Origin: Phoronis australis
Lineage: Eukaryota > Phoronida > Phoronidae
Direction of reading: 5' to 3'
Length of the DNA: 64,000 nt
NCBI GenBank assembly: GCA_002633005.1
Contig: NMRA01000433.1
Coordinates: 109,615-173,614 of the forward strand
Both the position numbers and the translations under genes were made by a program. Shown here in pieces: positions 1-11,655 of the stretch. Position 1 is the first letter of the stretch. Each line of letters opens with the position of its first letter. The notes under the pieces are model-generated. The model made no database searches and was not told the origin of the DNA. It saw only the letters and a list, made by a program, of their open reading frames with translations.

Positions 1-989
1 CTAACCAATACCATTTCAATACATCTCTTTTTTATGACTAACTACTTTGCTGTCTGATTTGTTCGGGTTTGGTGATGTACACTGTATGGAGATGCAGTTG
101 TCTCCTAACGGCCCAACACACCTATTATTGTTTTTTATAAAATTCGTTGAATTGAGATGCGTCGGGACACGATCAACCGACTTCGAGAACATTAGAAAAC
201 TAAATTCCAATCAGACCCACACATTAAAATTTCAGAATTTGAGTTCCCAGTTATGAATAACTGAAGACTTACTTTATAGAGTTTTTACTCAACCATAATG
301 CATTTTGAAACGGTGAGTATATGCACATGTTATTGGCAGCGTTATCGTCAGGGTGAAAGGAAACCAACGTGCCTTGTTGTGCTTCTCACTATTTTCTGTA
401 AAGTAACAAAATTATAGCTCTCTTGATATGTTCGATCGCCTATTTTAAGATTTCAAAACTGTATTTTGAATCCTCGCATACATTTGTTACTATGCACACA
501 TTGGCCGGTTGCATAATTTTGGTGAGGTGCCCTACTTCTAGAGCCCGAAGCGGTATGAGGAAGAGTGATTGCCTAGACTTTTTATGGTTTTATTTTGTAG
601 AGCTAAGATCAATCTAAACACTGATTGTAGTTTTGTTGTTTTAAATTTGGCTTCAGCTGAGATATTGAGGCAGGAAGTAGGGCAATTTTCAACATTTTGG
701 AATCACCACGAACTAGCTAAACTGGTAGCCTTCAAAAACGGTTAAGATGTAACTAAAACCTTGACATTTTCTATGACTGGCAAGTTGAAAGACACACCAA
801 TTCAGTGATTAACTTGAAGTGTTTCATTTTGCACTACTGTTCTCAAGGTAAGTTCGCAAAAAGTGCCAAAATGTAGCTGTAACGAGGCTTGGAATTGGCA
901 GAAAAACAACAGGTTCCCATAGCAACCACAAAGTGGCGCACGCAAAAAATTAATGTTGGTATGAAGGTTGGGGCATCAACCCCTACCAT
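1..989. other. Non-genic stretch
   Basis: I see no convincing exon, RNA gene or repeat boundary here. The reading frames are short, have no recognisable motif and are not framed by plausible splice sites. Confidence 0.5.
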
Positions 990-1258
990 CATGCAAACAA
1001 TCGAGGAAATCCGTGACATAGCCTTTATCACTTTTTGCCTGGTCCATTCGTGGACGTGCTCTTAAGGTAATCGACGTTTGACAAAATGGACAGTGGCTTC
1101 CATCGTCCTCAAATTTTGACGGCGACGATGGCCACTTAGGCACTTTAATTTAATTATCATTGCACCTACCTAAGTAATTAATCATGCAAACAATCGAGGA
1201 AATCCGTGACATAGCCTTTATCACTTTTTGCCTGGTCCATTCGTGGACGTGCTCTTAA
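990..1258 (+). repeat. Two identical 75-bp repeats, about 190 bp apart
   Basis: The segment starting TGCAAACAATCGAGG and ending GGACGTGCTCTTAA occurs at about 993-1067 and again at about 1184-1258 with no difference that I can see. A third identical copy starts directly after the single N at 3447. The sequences on either side of the copies differ. The unit is open for 25 codons on the minus strand, but no splice sites or family are apparent, so coding is unproven. It may be a young dispersed repeat or an assembly-related duplication. Confidence 0.75.
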
Positions 1259-1819
1259 AGTGAAACTAGTTCGCACCATGGAGTGTTTTGGATTTACTGT
1301 TGTCACGTAAACGAAACGTTGACTTTTAAATTGATATTTTTAAGGTTGAAAGCAATTACAGGTGATTCTAAGCACTATTTCTAGTAAAAGGATTGTACTT
1401 CCCCAAATCGGATCTGTGGCCATTGTCGATAAACTTTTAGTTACCTGTTACGTTTTATGTTAATCTTTTGTCTCTGCGGATATTTTTGGATTTTGCATAT
1501 TAAGTGATTTGTTATTCTTGGTGTCATTGCTGTAATTTTAGTTGAAAAAGTCTGCTGTTGAAACGTAAACTTTTGTTGTAGTCCTTCCTGGCTATGTAAT
1601 CACATTATCTTTGGTTGTGTTTCATGATTTGGTAGTGATATCTCTGGTTGTACATTCCATTTTGCTCCCTCAGTTATCGCATAATTGTCATAGACTGAGA
1701 ACGATGCAATTATATTATTAGCCTCATTTAGTTTTCACTGCATTGTATGCATGACTGTTGATGAACTCATTTTTGAAGTGGTTTTTAAGATTTTGATATT
1801 TCACTTATGTTCACTTATT
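1259..1819. other. Non-genic AT-rich stretch
   Basis: T-rich sequence without a credible open frame or motif. Confidence 0.5.
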
Positions 1820-1983
1820 TTAAGAAACTAGTGTATTTTAGGAAGTGCATTTTATTTTCTGCAAATAATCACTGTTAATGAAATGTTAATAGAACTCTAG
1901 TTTAAGGAACTAGTGTATTTTAGGAAGTGCATTTTATTTTCTGCAATTATTCACTGTTAATGAAATGTTAATAGAAGTTTAGT
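1820..1983 (+). repeat. 82-bp tandem duplication
   Basis: A unit beginning TTAAGAAACTAGTG at 1820 is repeated from 1902 with only a few substitutions. Both copies contain GGAAGTGCATTTTATTTTCTG and end near AATGTTAATAGAA. This is a simple local duplication in non-coding sequence. Confidence 0.85.
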
Positions 1984-2089
1984 TTGTTAAATCTTTATGA
2001 GAATCATTAAATTTGTTACTGTACTCCACTCTTGTTTTAGTGAAAGTCGAAATTTTTGAATGTCTGTCCTATTGAAACTTATTTCTTTT

Positions 2090-2540
2090 AGAAAACTTCA
2101 GTTTTCAAAAGTTTGTTCCTTGAAAACTTATGTTTTGATGACTTATGTTTGTTACTAAAAATTTGTTCCAAAACTTAAGTTTTTCAAAAACTTAAGTTTC
2201 TAAAACTTAAGTTTTTCAAAAACTTAAGTATTTTGGAACAAGTTTTTTGGAACGAACTTAAGTTTTTAAAACTTAAGTTTTCAGAAAACTTAAGTTTTTG
2301 AAAAACTTAAGTTTTTGAAAAACTTAAGTTTTTCGAACTTAAGTTTTTGAAAAACTTAAGTTTTCAGAACTTAAGTTTTTGAAAAACTTAAGTTTTCAAA
2401 ACTTAAGTTTTTTTTTCAGAAAACTTAAGTTTTTGAAAAACTTAAGTTTTTGAAAAACTTAAGTTATGAAAACTTAAGTTCGTTCCAACAAACTTGTTCC
2501 AAAAACTTAAGTTTTTCGATGAAAACTTAAGTTCATTTTT
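2090..2540. repeat. CTTAAG palindromic satellite
   Basis: The array is made of variants of AACTTAAGTTTTTGAAAA, each centred on the palindrome CTTAAG, which I count about 20 times between 2170 and 2535. Because each unit is close to its own reverse complement, both strands read alike and the array could fold into cruciforms. Variants with GTTCCAAA or GGAACAAG spacers lie at the edges, so it probably grew from a diverged monomer. It has no coding content. Confidence 0.9.
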
Positions 2541-2958
2541 GTAAGGGATACGTTTTCTCAGCCATTTAACTTTGCGAGAAGTTTATGAAATGTACTTGCT
2601 TATCTATGCACGAATGTTCATTGCACTCGAATGAAGTCTGGTCTGCTGGACCATACTTACACGCCTCCTTCAAAAGATGGTACTGAAAATTAGCGAGAAC
2701 TGTCGTCTCTTGCTTTCTCACGAGATCTCGCCTGGTTACCAATTTTACGTAAATTCTCGTCAAAACCAGGCGACTCTTGGAAACGAGTCCACCTTGTTTG
2801 TTCAAAGAGAACTTGTTACACCTTAAACATCTAAAAGTTGTTTCTTGTAAATGGGATTATGGACTTCATTACGAAAATGAAATTGATCGATTGAAGTGTA
2901 GACAGGGGTAATACTGAGTATCGTATATGAAGAGTCACGTGAGAAAACGTTAACTTAC

Positions 2959-3167
2959 CGATGGTTGTTCGGTAAGACAAAGAAAAATAGAGACTAGAAC
3001 TTAAGCCGTCAGAGACAACCGTAACCTCCATCTTGTTACCAGTGCTTTGAATGGATTTTGTGGAAGTATAGCCGCAGAAGCGTCCCAGTGATGTAGCATT
3101 TGAGCCCACACCATCACGCACTTCGATGTAATCGTCACGGCATGGATTCCTAAAGCTTGTTGAAACA
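2959..3167 (-). CDS. Exon of a CUB-domain protein (partial)
   Basis: A minus-strand internal exon encodes the second half of a CUB domain: CRDDYIEVRDG, then SLGRFCG, an ST-N motif (IQSTGNKMEV), a VVSDG stretch and a final LYFSLSYRT strand. The Asp/Tyr residues of DYIEVRDG and the cysteine pair (C of CRDD, C of RFCG) match the CUB consensus. A TTATTTTCAG acceptor precedes it at 3168-3170, and a GTAAGT donor follows at 2953-2958. CUB modules are extracellular beta-sandwiches in proteases, receptors and matrix proteins. The exon holding the first half of the domain would lie at higher coordinates but is not visible; the adjoining sequence is repeat and transposon. Product identity beyond CUB is unknown. 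Confidence 0.8.
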
Positions 3168-3446
3168 CTGAAAATAAATTCAATGTCCCTAAGGTTTTCA
3201 CGTGAAATAAAGTTATGAGAAATTGTAGTATCAAATGCAAACACAGAGTGAAAAAATGTCATAATGTTCGTTTGAATTTTGCATGAGTACAGTACGGACT
3301 CGTCATTAGTACAAGCGCAATCTAGTGCCAATTAAAAGTACTTCATTATAAATTTCACATCAGTACTCAAGATTACTGGCGATGAAAGTGTTGACATGTG
3401 TTACGTGGTAGAGGATTCATATTGTTGGATATAAATTGCATTTCTA

Positions 3447-3522
3447 NTGCAAACAATCGAGGAAATCCGTGACATAGCCTTTATCACTTTTTGCCTGGTC
3501 CATTCGTGGACGTGCTCTTAAG
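3447..3522 (+). repeat. Single-N contig join plus third copy of the 75-bp repeat
   Basis: Base 3447 is N. The next 75 bases are identical to the two repeats near 993 and 1184. The same pattern, a lone N followed by a copy of upstream sequence, occurs at 20699, 38067 and 44336, so this is probably a scaffold join. Confidence 0.7.
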
Positions 3523-4466
3523 AACATCTGAGATGCCGTAAAGTACCGCATTTATCAAGACCAGTCAGCGGCAGAGTATGAGCTCGTAATGGCCAGGAAA
3601 GGTAAAATTTGTGGCTGAGCAGGACCAGTCGTGGAGTGAAATCATATGCGATGCCCACTGAAAAGAATTTGGTCCCGGTTTTCACCCAAGTAAAAAGTGT
3701 CTATACCCTGAACACCCAAGATCTTCCAGAAGAAAATTTGAACAAGGTACTGACTTCAAAATTTCACAGTGGATATTGGCTCAGTTTGGACAGGCTCAGA
3801 ATTGGTTTCACCCGGATCCTTCGACTTCAAGAGCCACAAGATCAAGTGTCACAGTAATGGAGTTAAATGACCCAATTTAGTTTACCTAGTGCTCGCTATA
3901 TATATACATGTACATTTTTTACATATTTCATCGTAGCTAATCGTAGTTTGTAGTGAAATGACAGTAGTCAGTCCAGTGGCGTAGCGAGTGCCTCCTAGCC
4001 CCTCGTCCACACCTCACTAAGTGGCGCTCACCCCCCCCCCCGCCCGCTTCGGTAGGCGGCCGGCGGCATCTGACCCTACCCCCTTGCTACGGCACAGCGT
4101 CAGACACTCGGTATGTTTGCTGTGAAGTCCAGACCGTTGTGTTGAATTGCATGTGTTTACCTAATGTACGGTTGTCGTGAACTGAGTCATTAATAAAATT
4201 GTCCTTCATGAATTGCTTTCTCTTGACCTTGAACGTTTGCCTGTTTGTACAGCTAATGATGGCACTGTCAGGAATATTCAACGTTGGGGTGGCCGGCGAG
4301 GATTAAGAAGACTAAAAATCGTACCAACCAGAGGGGACATTAGAACATGAACAAAAATTACACTGAGTTTTGACCGAGTTGATGATTTTTTTGCACTGAA
4401 TAGAGGGCTATTACCCCCATAGGAGCCTCCCTTCCTATGCCATTGGCTCTCACAACGACGATAAAG
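3523..4466. other. Non-genic stretch with C-rich tract
   Basis: No gene is recognised. A C-rich, G/C-skewed tract (about 4020-4090, with a run of C at 4030) resembles the CCCCC-containing dispersed repeats elsewhere in the window. Confidence 0.5.
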
Positions 4467-4582
4467 TAATAGTCCAGGCCCTTAACCCGAAAACATTTAC
4501 AGGTAGGATTAAAGCACCACATTTGGCAAACTAGTACTTTTTGACATGCTGAATCTCATGGGGGTCGGTTGCCCAAATTTTG

Positions 4583-4594
4583 AGGTCAAGGTCA
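4583..4594 (+). promoter_or_regulatory. AGGTCA half-site pair in left terminal repeat
   Basis: Two adjacent AGGTCA hexamers lie at 4583-4588 and 4589-4594. They mirror a larger array in the right terminal repeat. The match to nuclear-receptor half-sites is seen in sequence; use as a regulatory site is inference. Confidence 0.35.
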
Positions 4595-4732
4595 AGCTCA
4601 AATCTCAAAAAACAAAATGGGCGCCCAGTAACACAATCTGTGATTGCTTGAGAGATGATCACACATTTTAAGGTTAGGTAACAGTACTTTATTAACTAGA
4701 AATCTATCATAATGACGTCGCAATATCTTTTT

Positions 4733-4816
4733 CTCATAATATTAAGACTCCTCATTTGCATAATTCTAATATGGCATAATATTAAGACTCCTCATTTGCA
4801 TAATTCCAATATGGCA
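4733..4816 (+). repeat. 40-bp tandem duplication
   Basis: CATAATATTAAGACTCCTC followed by ATTTGCATAATTC and AATATGG occurs twice in a row with one difference (TCTAAT against TCCAAT). It lies inside the 4.5-kb element, in non-coding sequence. Confidence 0.85.
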
Positions 4817-5784
4817 GCCAAAATTTAACCGACCAACTGCAATTTTAACAAAATCATCTATTTTCATCTGATGCAAGACTAATAACACAACAACAAATAG
4901 GATTTCTTACCAAAATTTATTAGATTTATCATTAATTTGTACAATTATTATGAAAATTCAGTTGATGTTATGATAAAGAGACCAATTTATATGCATAGAA
5001 CTTGACAGACTACCAAAAACTCAGCTTTCAAAAATGTCGTTAGTATGCTTCTTCTAGCTCCTGTCTACATATAATCCGATTGTCATCTGCTTATAATATC
5101 AACACAATAAAACAGATTAATCTAGACTCAAATTGTCATTGCAGACCACAAAATTCAATTAACATTATCACCTGTTCCTTTGGTCCATAACAAACCATGT
5201 TACTGACATGCTCCCCGGTATTTGCTATGTATTGTGCATGCTAAGGAATTGCTTTAAATTTATATCTCTTGCCCCATGGTGGTATGCTCTTGCAACCATG
5301 AGCTGCTGGCCGGCTTTGGAGATTTCAGGCATGTCTATCCAGTAAGGTGTCCATTGTTGGCCCTTGTCACTCTACCATGCAAACCTCTATGGACTTGGTT
5401 TCCCGTGGATGGGCATCCGACTGCCAGCTTGATACAAGCATTTGTTAACTTGCTTTATCAGAGGAGATTGGGTAGGCGATAAATTTGGCATGATCTGAAC
5501 TTTTTGTTGGAAAAGCTCCTTTCATAAAGTTTTGACTTTGCTGGTTTTGACTGTTCGATCATAAACGAAACATCTAAATGTCTCAATTGTTTTGAATTCC
5601 TGACTGTCGACGGTGAGTTGCTGAAAGGAATTGATTGCCGACACGAGAATGCCTGAGTACCATCACGGTAAGCTTTTCATGTCTCCCATGCTGTTTTCTT
5701 CTCTTTTCCATTGAACTGGGACGTTGTGTCCAACCCTGTTAAGGCATGGAACATGGGTAGAGCTACACACAAATCATACCTAAG

Positions 5785-7530
5785 CTAGTATAACAAACTC
5801 TTGACGAAGAGTTCCCGCACCTTCTTTCCAGCTTTAACCACTACCCGTAATTGAATTGCTGACAGCAAAGCCTTAAGCTGATCAACGACACCAAGAAGAA
5901 CGACCACAACATCAGTATCAATTTTAGAAAAAAGTATTCTCTGATTACCTTTGATCAAAGCGTCCCCAATGTACAAGCACATACAGGTGTCCGACTCTCG
6001 GCGGTATGTCAGAACTAAAGCAAAGAACAGAGTGACCGTGGGTAACATATATCTTTTATCCTGGAGGATAGGCGATTGCTAAAGATATCTTTAGCTAACA
6101 GCATGAACAATTCCTCTTTATTCTTCGAGTTTGCAAGAAATTCTGGAAGTACAGAGACAGTTGCGTTTGGTGTGAAACTTTGGTAAGATCATCTGTACCT
6201 CTATCAGCGGTGGCCTTCAAGCTGTCTTCAGTGTAAGCATCAAACACAATGTCAACTCTACAGCAGTTGTGAAGGTTAGAATGTGCCTACTTAGCAGTTT
6301 TCACAGAACTGTCCGAATGTCGCGGATTCGTTTGGAGAAAATTTGCGCACAATAGCTGGCCCATCAAAGACTTTGACATCGACGGATTCAGGAACGTCTG
6401 AATGAGGAAATTCCAAAATTTTGAGCAAGTGAGGGTAAACCGAGACTGTCGTTCTGGTTCAGGGATGGTGGCCAAGAATGATTCTCATGTATAAGAAAAC
6501 CATCCGTCTAGAATTTGACTAGCTATAAAAACCTGACTAAATAAGCTGCAGTCTTTCTTGATGTCATCCATGCGCTGCTGAGTCACTCTTTTTGCTTCCC
6601 CGTTAGCTGTTTCGGAAACAACAAACTTGTTTTTCTTGATAGGGGTCTTTATTGGTTGGGACTTTTCAATTACGACTGTTTGCTTATAGTTGTCATATTG
6701 CTGTTTTCCAGTCACTTCGATAGTTTGAAGACCTGTAGCGTATCTAACGTCATAAGTTCATCACCATGGTCAAAGAAAGGGCTTCCCTTTAGTTTGCTGA
6801 ACTGACACCTCACACCACACAAACTGTTCACATGGTTTTTAAAGTTGTTCTGGAAGCATAGAATGTCTTTGTGGCGGTTTTTTTCCTCGTTATTGTCTTC
6901 AAAACGGTTGACAATCAAACTCAGTCAGCAACCTGGCTATAGCTCGGACCCAAACACCATTCACTCTATCAAAGCGTTTGGATTTTCAGTTAATCCAATA
7001 GCCCCACCACTGTCTTGGACTACGGCGTTATTTTCTTCATCCGCCTAGTCAATTGCAACAGCACAGAATCTCTGCCGTGTATTTGAAAACATCCATCAGA
7101 TGCTGTCGTACGTTAACTGGTATAGCACTCACGTCTTGGATGTGGAGAGAGACCCATCTTGCATAATTTTAAAGGTCAAGAGCAAAGAAATAGGACACAA
7201 GAGATTCAAAGACATCAATGCACAGCGACAAGTTGCATTCACCATGAGCAAGGACGAGAATCAAGATCAGTACCAGGACATGTAAGATAACATTCCAAAA
7301 CTCAAATTTTGGAATTCTGATTGAGCTATCACTTTTCCTGCTGGAGACTCGACAGCACCTTCATTTTTCACAATAATAAATGGTTCTTCCTGTAGCTTTG
7401 CCAGAGACAGAGCTGTCACTTGGTGTGCATGTCTTGTTCGAGTCAAGTGTGAGGCTTGAAGAAAGGAATCAGCTCTGCCAGGTGTAGCCACTGAGGCCTC
7501 CTGAAGCAGGCGGTACGAATACGTCATAGT
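5785..7530 (-). pseudogene. Decayed gene of the HLTRTRHAHQ/NYARW multicopy family
   Basis: Minus-strand fragments in different frames read in order as one broken protein. In order they give SFLQASHLTRTRHAHQ (about 7420-7460), an aromatic YFFALD stretch, then a stop codon and NYARWVSLHIQDV (about 7120-7200), then ALIxWMVFG-like sequence. Next come KNHVNSL and DELMTLDTLQV (6712-6918), SQPIKTPIKKNKF and KKDCSLFSQVFIASQILDG (6485-6715), and finally ALIKGNQRI with KIDTDVVVVLLG (5785-6048). From memory these are signature segments, in the right order, of large uncharacterised proteins found in many copies in cnidarians, molluscs, amphioxus and echinoderms. Several stops and frameshifts make it a pseudogene. 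Its place between inverted terminal repeats suggests that it was the cargo or transposase of the element. Function unknown. Confidence 0.7.
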
Positions 7531-8847
7531 GACGTAACGAGAGCTGACGTATTGTTCCAGCTCAGGTAACCAACCGTCTTCGAAAAATTTCTACTAATAG
7601 TGCCTATGGCCTGTTATTCAGAAAATCTACAGTCTTAATTGCTTTCAGGATGGTGGGTAACGTTTTAGAACAATAAATTGCAATTACAAGTGGTTAATCT
7701 GGAGTAAGGGATTGCTCAAACAACTTGACCTTGGGAATAAGGTATTGCGGAATTAAAGCGTAATTTTTGTAGGTATTATTTATTGGAATGGGTTTCTTAG
7801 AAAATTGGTCTCTTAATTAGGCCTTATTAAACAACTTACATTGTAGGCTATTTATGCGAATACCTGCTGTAGTGATTTAAACAGGAAATCCCTACTCCTG
7901 TCTTCAGATGTGCTGAAGCCAACCAAAAGTATTATCTCCAATCAGTTAAAAGAATTTAGGATATATATTTATATACACAGTTAATCAAAAAAGTACCTAC
8001 CTAAATTAGAATATCTCATTCAAAATAATACTACACGAACAATGAACTCGAGGTCAACATTATGCAAGTCTCAGAGCTGATGTCACCTGTTTGGATACTG
8101 TTGTCCGAATGAGCAGAGGTCAGCTTCAGCTGTTAGACAATATGTCACCACAAACAATTAGATGGACGCAATTAATAATAAACATTTGTTTATACAACAT
8201 GTTCCTCAAGACAATTAATTATGCCTGTATCTGTTTTAAAATATAGTGCAACAAGGAATTCACCTCATTAGGATACAAGTAAAACCTGGTGACTTTGTTG
8301 TTATTTCATCCTTCCGGTGAACCTTAAATTACCTAAATTACCTTAATTGGTTTAACTTAACCATCAAGTTCAAACTAAAATATAAACACATTAATTAACA
8401 AAGTAACCTTTAGCTATGATCAAATTAAAAATGATGATAAAAGTTTCAGCAATTGTTCTTTGAAAATTTAGAAAAATGTCCGATTTCCTTTAATTACAGA
8501 GACGATATGTTACATAATTAATTATAAATATTTTGACAGAGACATTTAAAAATGAAGTTCTGTAAAAGGTTAACATTCTAGAGTTGACTTAATGCATATT
8601 CATACTAGTTTGACAGTTTTTCTCCGCTAGAGAAAACAAATAGACTTAATTTCCATTGAAAATATATATGCTCTATTAATTATGATAATTACCATCTTAA
8701 GTGTCTGGAAAATTACTTTTATGCTTTTAACTTGTTTTTAGAAGTTATCAACATTAATTTGAAATCAAAATAAAGTATCCGGCTTATCACCTGACACAGC
8801 AATGAAGCAGATAGTTTGTGTCAAGTCATTTCAAAAAAATACCTACG

Positions 8848-8883
8848 TGACCTTTGACCTTGGTTTGACCTTGACCTTGACCC
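8848..8883 (+). promoter_or_regulatory. Array of TGACCT nuclear-receptor-type half-sites (DR1 + DR0)
   Basis: TGACCT at 8848-8853, one spacer base and TGACCT at 8855-8860 form a perfect direct repeat with 1-bp spacing. Three further hexamers (8866-8871, 8872-8877 and TGACCC at 8878-8883) follow without spacing. The array is part of the right terminal repeat. DR1 is the classic site for HNF4/RXR-type receptors; activity here is inference. Confidence 0.4.
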
Positions 8884-9009
8884 CAAATTTCGGGCAAACG
8901 ACCTTCATGAGATTCACGGTGTCCCAAAGTATCTGTGTACCAAATTTGGTGCTTTAATCCGGGGTGTAAATGTTTTGGGGTTTTTGGCTGCTAAGGGACC
9001 GGACTATAA

Positions 9010-11577
9010 GGCAGATTCAGCTGGTGAATCGCGTCCACAGTCTCCCCGATAAGAAATAGCAACGCCATCTATTACTTAGACGAAGAACGCGTGCTAGCCC
9101 TAATTTATGTAGACATAACTTTTTGTAAAAAGCAATGCCCATCAGTGTGGTTCTGAGAGAATGGTAATTAGCAGTGTCGCCTGATTTTTCTTTAAAATGC
9201 AAAGTTTTTATGTCGTTTTTGCAAGCTAATTACATGTTTCAAGAGGCCCCCTAGTGGTGCTTGAGGCAACTGAGAGCAGGCAAATAGGACGAAGTGCAGT
9301 TAGTGTAACGCTTCGTAAGCGAAAGATACGGGCGAGGCAAGATTCTTTTTCTTTTGAATGATGAAGAGGTTTGGAATGACTGAACAAATTATTTCATTAT
9401 AAGTTCAGATTTTGAAATGGTGCAATATGGCTGCTACAGAATGCCAAACTTGGCCGAAAATGTCTTCAGTGAAAACTTGCAAAATAGCTCTTTTTGCCAC
9501 ACAAATTCAAAACATGCAAATTAAAAAAATAGTTTTAAAGGCTATTCCACGAAATCATTCAAACATAGTCCTTTAAAACCATATCATTCATTTTGTTATC
9601 AGCTAGCTGTATATGTACATGCTAGTAAAATGCATTCAAACACGTCTACTTCGGCGCCCATTTTCGTTGCAAAATGGATGTACATGTCATAAAAAGAGAA
9701 ATAATGTATGAAAATTCTTTAAAAACCAGATTTTCTACATCTCACCAAACCAAACCCATGAGCTAAGTCTCAAAAAATCTGGGATTTTGGGCATAGACTT
9801 TACTTGTTATAGACTCTTCCTCTTAATACGCTCCGAAAAACCTGCGCTTTACAAATTTTCTCATTCGTTTTTCGAAATACATGTAAGAATGGTAAGTGCA
9901 CGTTTTCAAATGCGTTTAGACAACCTATGCTGCAAAGACCCGGCCTAGCAACAGTAGCATGGCCAGTGCCCTCAAAGGGTACGTCATGCACTGGTACATT
10001 GCAGTTGACAAATGTTCTCTTTAATTTTCTCTCTTCTCTGTGTTTCGCTGTTTTTTTTCTGGACTTCCCCGGCCCCACGCTTAAGTCGTTTGCCACAGGT
10101 TAGCACTGACGCCAGCCAATCACTGAGGGGCACGTGCCTCCACCCACTTTCTGTGGTCCTGTCATGCATTCACTGAAGAAACAACGGTGGGGCGTCTAGA
10201 AAGCTTTTATATTTAATTAAGGAACACGGTTGCGTCCCCATTTAGTGCAGTTATACAAGCCCTCTATTTACTGGATGACAACCGTACCATAAACGCAATA
10301 TATTCGCCAAACCGCAAGGTCTTGCAAGTCTTCGTGATATATCTTCAAGAATTACAAGCAAAACATGTGATCACACCCACAACATTCACCAAGTAATTTC
10401 TACTCATTAGATGGAGAGGCAGTCTCGTGCATGAGTGTTCACCTAAAACTGCTGAACGACGTGTCGTGGAAATCGACATTTCGCGAGTTCGATCAAAAAT
10501 AGCTCAGCAAAGAGATAATTTACGAGATACGGGAGCAGAGGATATGAAGTACAGTAATCAAAGGTAGAACTGTTTGCTTGGCATTGATTTTGATGCCAGA
10601 TATTATAAGACAATGCAGGGTTCATTACAGAAATACGTGGTTGCATGACTCGTCACATGTGGCATCAAATTTATGATGAACCAATACCAAGGACTCATGC
10701 GTTACGTTATCCGAATATCTGCCCTTTCTCGTATCCATTTTTTCGTAGTGGTATCTTACTAAAGACATAAATCCACAGTTGGGATCTAAATTTTCGAATT
10801 ATGTTAAGCCCCATGTCGCTAAAAATGCTGTCTTGATCAGATGCATTGTTGTGTTGGATTCTCCATGCAATGCAAACGTGTGACGTTTTAGCGTGCCCGT
10901 TGGCCCGAGCAATCACAGTGCGTCACTAATTTATTCGCCAATGACGTGGGCCGCGCTCCTGAAATTCTCCCTCCAATGATATGTATTTTCTCATGGTAAT
11001 ACTCCATGTAGGGATGGCGTTTAAGTAAAACTGTTGGCCAGCGAAATTCACGAAATCACCCGAGTCTCCCGTGATATTGCCATCGCTTGGAAGCGAAACA
11101 TGCACGCAATCTCATCTAATTTCCCTATATAATAAAGCGGTGCGTTGTATATGTACAACCACGCCCGAACCTGTTAACATAATTACAATAAGTTTAAGAT
11201 TTTTGGCCATGTTGTGGACAAAGACTATAATAATCGGTAGGTATGAACAATCGGTTTCCATAAAAAGAAAGATACACGGTGCATCACGCCGCATACGCGT
11301 ATGGTGTCAATATTGCCATGCTGCTCCCAGCAAATTGCAGAATGTCCTAATTTTTGTTACAACTTTCTTCTACAGTTTATATGTACATAGGACGAAGGTA
11401 CATTTTCAAATAGAAAATTCTCGATAACGTGTTTTTGGCAAGCCAGTGACTGTTGTCGCCATTTAGTACTGGGATTCGAATGAAACTGTACGCTCAGTCT
11501 AATGTTATGGGCAAATATTGGACACGGAATCTTTCGCCTACAAAATTAGTTTTCTTTAATTTCGTAAAACCACCTCT
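9010..11577. other. Non-genic stretch
   Basis: No exon, RNA gene or bounded repeat is recognised. Open frames of up to 118 codons (for example 11071-11427, plus) have no motif, no splice context and ordinary AT-rich composition. Confidence 0.5.
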
Positions 11578-11655
11578 GTTGTGGTTAAAGCTCCGGACTC
11601 CCGCTTGGGAGACTTGTGTTCAAATCCTGGCTTCACTGGCTGACATTCGAGCATT
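11578..11655 (+). repeat. tRNA-like sequence, probable SINE head
   Basis: GTGGTTAAAGCTCCGGACT resembles a polymerase III A box and D arm. About 35 bases later GTGTTCAAATCCTGG resembles the B box and T arm. The acceptor stem does not pair convincingly, so this is more likely a tRNA-derived SINE or tRNA pseudogene than a working tRNA gene. Confidence 0.4.

Larger units (their letters stand above)
4467..9009. mobile_element. 4.5-kb DNA element with long inverted terminal repeats
   Basis: Inverted arms of roughly 125-155 bp bound this element. The left arm starts TAGTCCAGGCCCTTA at 4470. The right arm, read in reverse complement from 9006, starts TAGTCCGGTCCCTTA. The arms stay aligned through ATTAAAGCACCA, GAATCTCATG and GGTCAAGGTCAAG. 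The triplet TAA flanks both ends (4467-4469 and 9007-9009), a possible target-site duplication. The interior is AT-rich and carries a decayed minus-strand gene at 5785-7530. Terminal repeats, flanking duplication and a single interior gene point to a DNA transposon. The superfamily is unassigned; a TAA duplication occurs in Harbinger elements, but no catalytic motif supports that. Confidence 0.75.
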
